From Chromera velia (Eukaryota; Sar; Chromeraceae): a DNA stretch of 12,500 nucleotides. Below the pieces are notes generated by a model. That model was given only the letters and a program-made list of their open reading frames with translations. It ran no database searches and was not told the origin of the DNA. This document shows positions 7,315-12,500 of this stretch, piece after piece. Location of the stretch: contig JAHBMJ010002354.1 in the NCBI GenBank assembly GCA_018398765.1, positions 1 to 12,500 of the forward strand, read 5' to 3'. The translations under genes were made by a program, and so were the position numbers. The first letter of the stretch is position 1. Every line of letters starts with the position of its first letter.

Positions 7315-7482
7315 GTCCGCATTCAATTTGTAGGAATACACCCAATCCGTAAGGTTCTCCACTTCCTCTACAGAAAGCACACCATCAGAGCCATCTGCTT
7401 CTACGGTGGAATCGAAGGGAATGTATAGTGCGTGTTTGAAAATATGCAGATCCCCGAGACGTTTACATCCCCACAAAACGAC
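7315..7482 (-). CDS. Coding-like segment between two in-frame TGA codons
   Basis: Fifty-six codons in the same minus frame, bounded by TGA at 7485-7483 and TGA at 7314-7312. From about 7440 on, the product reads like ordinary protein (HALYIPFDSTVEADG, then VLSVEEVENLTDWVYSY) with codon use like its neighbours. The first dozen codons look less like protein, and another frame reads well there (PNPFESFCGDVNVSG), so a splice junction or a frameshift may lie near 7440-7500. A good acceptor-like CTTTTCAG at 7301-7294 follows its end. Confidence 0.4.
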
Positions 7483-8364
7483 TCAAAGGGGTTTGGGGAT
7501 CCTCCTTCTGTGGAGGTCAGGGGGGACCTCTGCTTCCTCGTCATCAAGAAGAGATCCATGCTCCACTGTCATGCTAGGGAAGAGGGTGGACTCCCCTGCA
7601 GAGCTAGAGTTGCTACTCGCAGACTGTCCTCCATCTACTACCTTTCCCTCTCCCTTCCGCTCTTCTCCCTCATTGTCTTCCTCCTTTTTTTCACTGAAAG
7701 ACTTTGCTTCTGTCTGATCTTCTCCCTGCTTCTCTTCTACCTCACCCACATCTTTGTTATGCGCCTCTCCAGACTCAATGAATGAAGAGGAATCTGAAGA
7801 GGAGTCTGTGCCATTACCCCCACCATTCCGCCCCACCCACTCTCCTGTAAGCCCTGCTGCTGCTGCTGCTGCTGCAGATCCTGAGCTGTTCCCCCCCTGT
7901 CCTCCAGCATTCGATTCCGAGTCGGAAAAGGAAGAAGGGGGCATGAGGTCTCTCAACCAGGCGACTGCCTGAAGAGCAAATTCCTTGAAGTTCCCCTCTC
8001 TCTCAAATGCGCGCATAGTCCCGAGGGAGTAGGGAGGAAGCTGATCCTTTGAGTCATCCTCTTCGTTTTTTAGAGGAATCTTCAGTGGGAACCAGGCAAG
8101 CCGGGCATTCCCCCCCACGTCTGTTGGGTTGATGGGATCATTGCAGTGAAAGTCGTCATACTCATACCGGGTCTTGTAGACAAACACAGCACTCTGGAAG
8201 ACCAGAGGCGGCTGCCCCACCACATGATAAACCCCCTCATAGACGATCCTGTCGGCTCCGCAGATCTGTGTGTGTTTGTCTACGGCTAGAGGGCGGCCTT
8301 TGGGAGTGCCGAAGAAACTGTAAGTATTACGTATGAGGACAATCAACCACTTGCACCCACTCAT
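7483..8364 (-). CDS. C-terminal region of the 2OG-oxygenase-like gene, with acidic serine-rich low-complexity part
   Basis: A 293-codon minus-strand frame from an ATG at 8364 to a TGA at 7485-7483. The first ~150 residues look globular: GCKWLIVLIRNTYSFFG near the start, then VYHVVGQPPLVFQSAVFVYKT, DFHCNDPINPTDVGGNARL and a helical stretch ending in QAVAWLRDL. From about residue 150 it is low complexity: S/G-rich, an alanine run encoded by (GCT)n on the plus strand at 7855-7875, then a long E/K/D/S-rich tract. I do not recognise the globular part with certainty. GCKWLIVLIRNTYS resembles the strand that follows the oxygenase core in some protist 2OG-oxygenase proteins, so I infer it continues the gene whose first exon is at 9170-10115. 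The true 5' limit is unclear: an AG at 8327-8326 (ATACTTACAG) may be the real exon start. Confidence 0.6.
   Translation of the reverse strand: MSGCKWLIVLIRNTYSFFGTPKGRPLAVDKHTQICGADRIVYEGVYHVVGQPPLVFQSAVFVYKTRYEYDDFHCNDPINPTDVGGNARLAWFPLKIPLKNEEDDSKDQLPPYSLGTMRAFEREGNFKEFALQAVAWLRDLMPPSSFSDSESNAGGQGGNSSGSAAAAAAAGLTGEWVGRNGGGNGTDSSSDSSSFIESGEAHNKDVGEVEEKQGEDQTEAKSFSEKKEEDNEGEERKGEGKVVDGGQSASSNSSSAGESTLFPSMTVEHGSLLDDEEAEVPPDLHRRRIPKPL
7855..7875. repeat. (GCT)n tract encoding an alanine run
   Basis: Seven GCT/GCT-like units read as consecutive alanine codons on the minus strand within the low-complexity part of the protein. Confidence 0.85.
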
Positions 8365-8376
8365 CCTCTCCTTCTA

Positions 8377-8594
8377 CTTCTTGCCCTCCATGCGCGGGTT
8401 TACAATCGACCCGAGGGCGGATGCAACCGCGTCCTCTGGAAAAAGGCGAGAGGCAAAGAAACGGTAAGAGGACCGAAAGAGGAAGAGGACCAGAAGAGTC
8501 AGACAGTGAACAAACTGTTCAAGGGCCCCCGCTGGCAGTTCCAAAAGAGGAATCATATCCGCAGTCTCAGACTGATTCCGTCGACTGCTTACTG
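8377..8594 (-). CDS. Candidate second exon of the 2OG-oxygenase-like gene
   Basis: The minus strand has a strong acceptor at 8596-8595 (pyrimidine-rich GTCTCTCTTTCTGTCTC, then GTGCAG). Exon 1 ends one base into a codon at 9170. Joining it to 8594 continues in the frame that is open to 8377 and is also the frame of the 7483-8364 segment. The first ~28 codons (SVSSRRNQSETADMIPLLELPAGALEQ) look coding. After about 8510 the strand becomes very pyrimidine-rich and ends in CTTTTTCCAG (8447-8438), so an additional short intron is likely there. A second frame from 8437 also reads well (KPAHGGQEVEGEDEWVQVV), and a TAG (8376-8374) closes the main frame, so the exact exon structure stays open. Confidence 0.4.
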
Positions 8595-9169
8595 CTGCAC
8601 GGACACGCAAAGAGACAGAAAGAGAGACTAGTCAACAAGAATCGAGAGTGACCGAAGAAAACACAGCAAATATTTGAGAAAAAGAAGGCAAAGAAGAGGC
8701 CTGTCTGGGCTGGTTGGAGGACTCCAGAAAGTTGGGAAGAAAAAAAACACTGCATGACATTCAAATTTCTCTGCATCTCTCTTCTTCTTTCGTTAACTTC
8801 TCCCCTCTTTCTCTTTCTGGCATCATCTCACTGAGTACATCGAATGGTCCACAGCAGAACATACGCCAAAGAAAACCAGGCAAGGGATGTCACACAAGGT
8901 ACTAAGGAGGAGAAAGCAAAACAGCAACAGGGAAAGGAAACAAGGATTCAAGCAAGGGGGGAAAGTATAGAAAGAAAGGAGACAAGAGAGAGAGAACGGA
9001 AGAAAGGAAGGAAGAAAGGAGAGGAGGGAAAGGAAGAGAGAACGAGAAGCGAAGGACAAGAAAGGCCTACCAGAAATAACCGAAGAGGAAGATCGACTTG
9101 TGGATGGTTGGTTCCGTGTAAATCGTTGACCCGCGGTGTGCCTCCCCCCCTCTCCCTGTGCGTCCTTAC
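8595..9169 (-). other. Probable intron of the 2OG-oxygenase-like gene
   Basis: It begins with the donor T|GTAAGG at 9169 and ends with a polypyrimidine-GTGCAG acceptor at 8595, and the two ends join in phase. The protein translated across it is low-complexity S/F/L, as expected for non-coding pyrimidine-rich DNA. The stretch 8900-9065 is almost pure purine on the plus strand, that is, polypyrimidine in the transcript. Confidence 0.65.
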
Positions 9170-10115
9170 AGATGACGTTGAACACCGCCACCACCCTGAC
9201 CCCCTCGTCAACCTTCTCTACCTCATGATAGACAGAGTTCACCCAGCAGCACCAGGAGCCACCCCTCCCCCCCGACTGCCACTGCGACTGTGCTTGCCGA
9301 CTCTGTCTGGAGGGGCAACCAGGGCTACCTCTTCTTCCGTCTGCGGCTGCTGACTCAGAGGCGGATGCAGAGGCGGCTGCTGCCCCTGCCTCCCTGCGCT
9401 CCCTCTCCTGCTTGACCTCCCTCTCAATCAGAGAAGTTCCATGAAAATTAAGACCCCCACCCTTGCACTCGCTGCCGCAGTCGACAGCGAGTGTGAAGAC
9501 GTGGCCGTCTCCCTTCTTGCTGTCCCTGTGCGGTTTGAAAAAGTCTCCTTTCTGGTAGACCAACACCTTGTACAGCACGGCAGAAAGAGAAGAAAAAGGG
9601 GCAAGTATCTTCCCCACTTGCTTCAAAACCTTCTGCAGGCCTTCGAAGTTGACCGCAACAGAAGACGCATCTGCCTGAAGAGTGGAACGAATCTTGACGT
9701 CCTCCACATCCTTCGTTCCTTTCCCGACGGGTGCTTTCTGGCAGACTCGAAGAAGAGCAGCGAAATCCTTCGGATCATTCAGATTCAGAAAGTCTTCGCC
9801 ATCCCTTGCTAGTTCTCCTGTAAGAATGCGAACTCTGGGGCACCTCTCTGAGATGCCGGAGCACCACAGATCATTCGGCAGGTGTTGCAACACACCCTCA
9901 AATGCCCTAACAGTCATTCTGAGGAGACGATCGAGCTGTTGCTTGCTTCCGTGATGCGAAATGGAAAGCCCACAAAGCGCAGTGTAAAGATGAGCTCCAG
10001 AAAGATGCCAGGAGATCGAATCTGGCCTGGCAGGACAATCCTGGAGATGCTGGGAGAGACTTGAGGGGAGAGAATTAAGGCGACCGCGGGAAATTATTAA
10101 ATTGCATGCATGCAT
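9170..10115 (-). CDS. 2-oxoglutarate/Fe(II)-dependent dioxygenase-like protein, first exon
   Basis: A minus-strand frame from an ATG at 10115. Enzymes of this fold use 2-oxoglutarate, O2 and Fe(II) to hydroxylate a substrate. YKVLVYQKGDFFKPHRDSKK (residues 182-201) carries the facial-triad pair H196 and D198. The double-stranded beta-helix continues (VFTLAVDCG, GGGLNFHG), and VYHEVEKVDEGVRVVAVFNV supplies the distal H297 and the R307 expected to bind 2-oxoglutarate. Upstream, a KAPVGKGTKDVED stretch (128-139) resembles the pre-core segment of prolyl-4-hydroxylase-like protist proteins. Residues about 230-288 are an A/S/E/Q-rich insertion in the core. The frame past residue 316 turns into F/S/L low complexity, and GTAAGG there marks a splice donor. 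The start lies in a GCAT repeat; a later Met at residue 67 is an alternative start. The substrate is unknown. Confidence 0.8.
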
Positions 10116-10121
10116 GCATGC
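10104..10121. repeat. (GCAT)n palindromic repeat at the gene start
   Basis: GCAT repeated over 18 bases, self-complementary. It contains the proposed ATG of the minus-strand gene and is followed by an A13 run (10124-10136). Confidence 0.85.
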
Positions 10122-10530
10122 TGAAAAAAAAAAAAATTAAATTGTTGTAAGCTCGCGCGCATCGCTCGCCCGCGCGGTGGCCGCGCCGATCGATTTTGCG
10201 CATGTCCAAAAATTCTATCAGTCTAAGACAGAACCATCGTGTTACACGTTGCCAATCGTTGCCAGGCCCACCAGTCGGAGGATCACCGTCTACTCTCCTC
10301 TTGTGCATGATTGTGTGTTGTATACCGTCTGTGTGTGTAAGCCGTCGATCCTGAGTGGCGGAATCTGCTCGACTTTTGGTGGGCTTTGGGGCCATCACGG
10401 AGAGAAGTTCAGGAGTGTCTCTGTCCGTCTGTGTCAAGACTGACTGCCTCTGCCCACCGAGAAGCACATTCTCAGGTCGAGACGTAAGTGCTCGACCAAG
10501 ACTTTCCGTGTATCCACCGAATAGAGAAGA
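10122..10530. promoter_or_regulatory. Divergent intergenic region (putative bidirectional promoter area)
   Basis: About 410 bases separate the starts of the minus-strand oxygenase gene and the plus-strand ubiquitin-like gene. It contains an A13 run, a CG-rich patch of alternating GCGC/CGCG around 10153-10188 and GT-rich DNA near 10310-10340. I can identify no defined promoter motif; the assignment is from position only. The plus gene's leader or an upstream exon may lie here. Confidence 0.35.
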
Positions 10531-11166
10531 ATGCGAGTGCTTAGGAGCCAGGGGGTGAGGGGAGACGCCTCAAAGAAGAACAAGAGGGGAGCAGTAGCAA
10601 AAGCCAAGCAACAGGGGAAGAACACAGCAACTAAGGATGAGAAGAAGCACCCCGCCTCTTCTAAGCCAGCAGCAGCAGTAGCAGCTGCTTCTGAGGTCTC
10701 CACCTCCCAAGGGCCCCCCTCTGCCAGTCTCTCCCGTAAGGGAAGTCTCTCAGAGACTTCGGAGACGTCAACCCCCTCCCAAGTGGAGAACTCGGGGGGG
10801 ACCACACCAAAGGGCATGATCACCGTGCGTGTGATAGAAATGGAAAAGGGGGGGGGCGGGAAGAGGATGGAAAGGGATGTTTCAGTGCCTGAATCCGGGC
10901 GTGTGGGGGATCTGCTCAGGCAGATTGAGGCGGTCACAGGCCACCACCCCTTCCTGCAGACGGTCTGTCTGAATGCTGGACACGAAGAGGCCACACGCCC
11001 GGGGAAGGTCCAAAGGCTGCTCAGTTGCACGACATTTGCTCACTGTGGCATTCAAGACGGTAGCGCGGTGAAGCTCTGGGCGAGCGACGGCTACCAGATC
11101 TTCCTGAAGACCCCCTCTGGAAGGACGATGGGCATCGATTGCCACCCCAACGACAAGGTTGAAAAG
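10531..11166 (+). CDS. Tandem ubiquitin-like domain protein, first exon(s), cut at a splice donor
   Basis: A plus-strand frame from the ATG at 10531. Residues 1-95 are disordered: a basic KKNKRGAVAKAKQQGK part, then alanine- and S/T-rich sequence. Residues 96-183 look like a ubiquitin fold: MITVRVIEME at the first strand, a helix VGDLLRQIEAVTG and CGIQDGSAVKLW at the end, matching the usual ...NIQKESTLHLV position. Residues 188-212 (YQIFLKTPSGRTMGIDCHP then NDKVEK) closely follow the start of ubiquitin itself (QIFVKTLTGKTI..). The similarity stops at AAG|GTGCGG (11166/11167), in the helix where ubiquitin reads ENVK, so a splice donor is inferred; the frame otherwise ends 9 codons later in glycine-rich sequence. 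The remaining exons are not found to the right and may lie beyond the window. A role as ubiquitin-binding or shuttle-type protein is possible but not shown. Confidence 0.7.
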
Positions 11167-11306
11167 GTGCGGGGGGGGATAGGGGGAATGTGAAGTCAGG
11201 AGGGCTCGGGACCGGCATAGGGGGAAGGATGTATCTCGGGCAAAGCATTTGTGTGCAACTTTCAGCATGTATGTCCTTCTGTGAGTTCGTATTTCGATGT
11301 GTTTAT

Positions 11307-11350
11307 CTATCGATCGATCGATCCATCTGTCTGTCTGTCTGTCTGTCTGT
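11307..11350. repeat. ATCG repeat followed by TCTG array 1
   Basis: Four units of an ATCG-type repeat (11307-11323) pass directly into six TCTG units (11326-11350). Confidence 0.85.
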
Positions 11351-11394
11351 TGTGTTCATGAAGAAAAGGAGGGAGAAGAAAAAGAAACATACAG

Positions 11395-11430
11395 TCTGTC
11401 TGTCTGTCTGTCTGTCTGCCTGCCTGTCTG
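11395..11430. repeat. TCTG array 2
   Basis: Nine tetramers, mostly TCTG with two CCTG variants, following the anchor ACATACAG and a purine-rich block. Confidence 0.9.
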
Positions 11431-11478
11431 AGAATGAAGAAGGAGAAAAAAGGAAAAGAAAAGACGATATAGTCTGTC
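11431..11478 (+). repeat. 48-bp dispersed repeat, copy 1
   Basis: Purine-rich sequence ending in GACGATATAGTCTGTC. It matches 12143-12190 at 47 of 48 positions. Confidence 0.9.
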
Positions 11479-11720
11479 AAGTCGGAGTAGCTGATCCTCT
11501 CCCTTTGGAGAGTGCATCGGAGTGCTTCGAAGACCTCAACAAGGGGTGTGAGTTCAGCTTATCGCCAATATAGTGGCAATCGAAGTGTGACGAAACCCTC
11601 CTGGTTATTTTCGAATAGCCTGTTATCTTTCCTTATTTCCGCACAAGGACGGTTTCCTCCCGGTTCTTATACCTGTGAGCAGTTGCACACACATACAGTA
11701 ACACACACGTACATGCACTC

Positions 11721-11755
11721 ACACACATACACACACACACACACACACGCACACG
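11721..11755. repeat. (CA)n dinucleotide repeat
   Basis: CA-repeat tract with small interruptions. Confidence 0.9.
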
Positions 11756-11855
11756 CATTCTTTCCATCTGGGCGGGGGGGCAAAAGAAGAGATCCAACAA
11801 GAAGAGAGGGGCTGGAAATCCATTGTTACTGTTCTCTTCGTCAAAGGAAAACGAT

Positions 11856-11903
11856 AAAGGGAACCCCAGAAGAAGAAAAGAAAAGAGAAAGGGAACCCCA
11901 GAA
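11856..11903 (+). repeat. 32-bp tandem duplication
   Basis: AAAGGGAACCCCAGAA occurs at 11856 and again 32 bases later at 11888, with purine-rich filler between, giving about one and a half units. Confidence 0.8.
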
Positions 11904-12142
11904 AAAAGGAAAAAAGAAAATGCTACTGCTGCTGGCGGTTGGGGGCCGCTGCTGCTGCTGCCTCGTAAAAGAAAGGAGAAAAAAAGAAACGAACACGTCC
12001 AGATGGAAAGATTGTGGAAGTGCAAAGGCGTAAGCCTGCACTGGGCAAGGAAGGGCCGCAGGGTACGCTTAAGGCCTTGAGCTCTGGTACCCTTCCACTG
12101 AGAGAGCGCGCCAAAAGAAGAAAGAAATAAACATAACAGAAG

Positions 12143-12190
12143 AGAATGAAGGAGGAGAAAAAAGGAAAAGAAAAGACGATATAGTCTGTC
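12143..12190 (+). repeat. 48-bp dispersed repeat, copy 2
   Basis: Copy of 11431-11478 with one difference (A11440/G12152), 712 bases further on in the same orientation. Here a long TCTG array follows directly. Confidence 0.9.
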
Positions 12191-12198
12191 TGTCTGTT

Positions 12199-12230
<32 letters not shown>
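12185..12230. repeat. TCTG array 3
   Basis: TCTG tetramers with two TTTG variants, ending directly at the G-run tract. Confidence 0.9.
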
Positions 12231-12275
12231 GGGAGGGAGGGAGGGAGGGAGGGCGGGAGGGAGGGGGGGAGGGAG
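12231..12275 (+). repeat. GGGA repeat with G-quadruplex potential
   Basis: About ten runs of three or more G separated by single A or C, well above the four runs needed for an intramolecular quadruplex. Confidence 0.85.
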
Positions 12276-12447
12276 AAGAAGAAACATATAGTCTGTTGAG
12301 ATGTGGAGAGGCAAGGGGCGCTTAACTCTCACCTTTCGGGCCCCCTGCCCACGCTGTTTGATTGTTGGTTCTGTTGTGTCTTTGTTCTTTCTTTCTTTTT
12401 GTCTGTTATGTACATGAAGAACAGACAGGAGAAGAAGACACATATAG

Positions 12448-12472
12448 TCTGTCTGTCTGTCTGTCTGTCTGT
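12448..12472. repeat. TCTG array 4
   Basis: About six TCTG units after the anchor ACATATAG. Another anchor plus array (CGATATAG, TCTGTCTG) starts at 12485 and runs off the window. Confidence 0.9.
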
Positions 12473-12500
12473 GTGTAGGAAAGACGATATAGTCTGTCTG

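Larger units (their letters stand above)
11167..12500. other. Repeat-rich non-coding DNA, probably a long intron
   Basis: After the donor at 11167 I find no segment completing the second ubiquitin fold. The stretch is dominated by TCTG arrays, purine-rich blocks, a CA repeat and a G-run tract. Several open frames exist only because simple repeats lack stops. It is most simply read as intron of the ubiquitin-like gene, but it could also be intergenic. Confidence 0.5.

Noticed and set aside
8844-9353. Plus-strand open frame rich in K, E, R and G
   Set aside because: It is the complement of the intron's pyrimidine tract and of the oxygenase exon; no independent protein features.
11512-12033. 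Long plus-strand open frame through the CA repeat and purine-rich DNA
   Set aside because: The translated product is simple-repeat peptide (HTHTHT, K/R/E runs). Openness is explained by repeat composition.
11326-12500. Regularly spaced TCTG arrays as a CRISPR-like array
   Set aside because: The units are tetranucleotides of variable number without unique constant-length spacers, in a eukaryotic context.

Overview
This is eukaryotic nuclear DNA. It holds an LTR retrotransposon with gag and pol-type domains, a spliceosomal-type donor (GTAAGG) joined in phase to a polypyrimidine/AG acceptor, long intergenic spacers rich in microsatellites, and low-complexity protein segments. Base composition is mixed: about half GC in the genes, strongly AT-rich around 5880-6760, and G/C- or purine-skewed in the right-hand repeats. 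A unicellular alga or other protist fits best. A chromerid-like alveolate is my guess, from the style of the 2OG-oxygenase gene and the TCTG-type repeats, but nothing in the window proves it.

Left edge (1-556, minus strand): an open frame that starts with a signal-peptide-like segment and runs into a long proline-rich tract cut by the window edge. About 600 bases of apparently non-coding DNA follow. At 1160-5880 sits a Ty1/copia-type LTR retrotransposon. It has two 220-bp LTRs differing at 3 positions, a 5-bp target duplication (TGCCG), an intact gag, and a pol that keeps one reading frame through integrase, reverse transcriptase and RNase H but is interrupted by one TGA and three TAG codons. 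Protease and the N-terminal half of integrase are not visible, so this copy looks internally deleted and non-autonomous.

The element inserted into an AT-rich spacer with several simple repeats (5881-6747). To its right, a multi-segment minus-strand gene (about 10115 down to 6748) encodes a 2-oxoglutarate/Fe(II) dioxygenase-like N-terminal region and, probably after an intron, a C-terminal region with an acidic, serine-rich low-complexity part. Its 3' segments all lie in one frame but are separated by stop codons, which is unresolved. A ~415-bp intergenic stretch separates its start from a divergent plus-strand gene (10531 onward) encoding two ubiquitin-like folds. The second is cut by a likely splice donor at 11166/11167.

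The last 1.3 kb is repeat-rich DNA, probably intronic. A composite unit recurs there: a purine-rich stretch, then the anchor TAGTCTG (one TATA variant is CATACAG), usually followed by a TCTG array. There is also one G-quadruplex-type tract. I see no rRNA, tRNA or CRISPR. The genes show no sign of acting in a shared pathway; the window looks like ordinary gene/transposon neighbourhood DNA of a repeat-rich protist genome.
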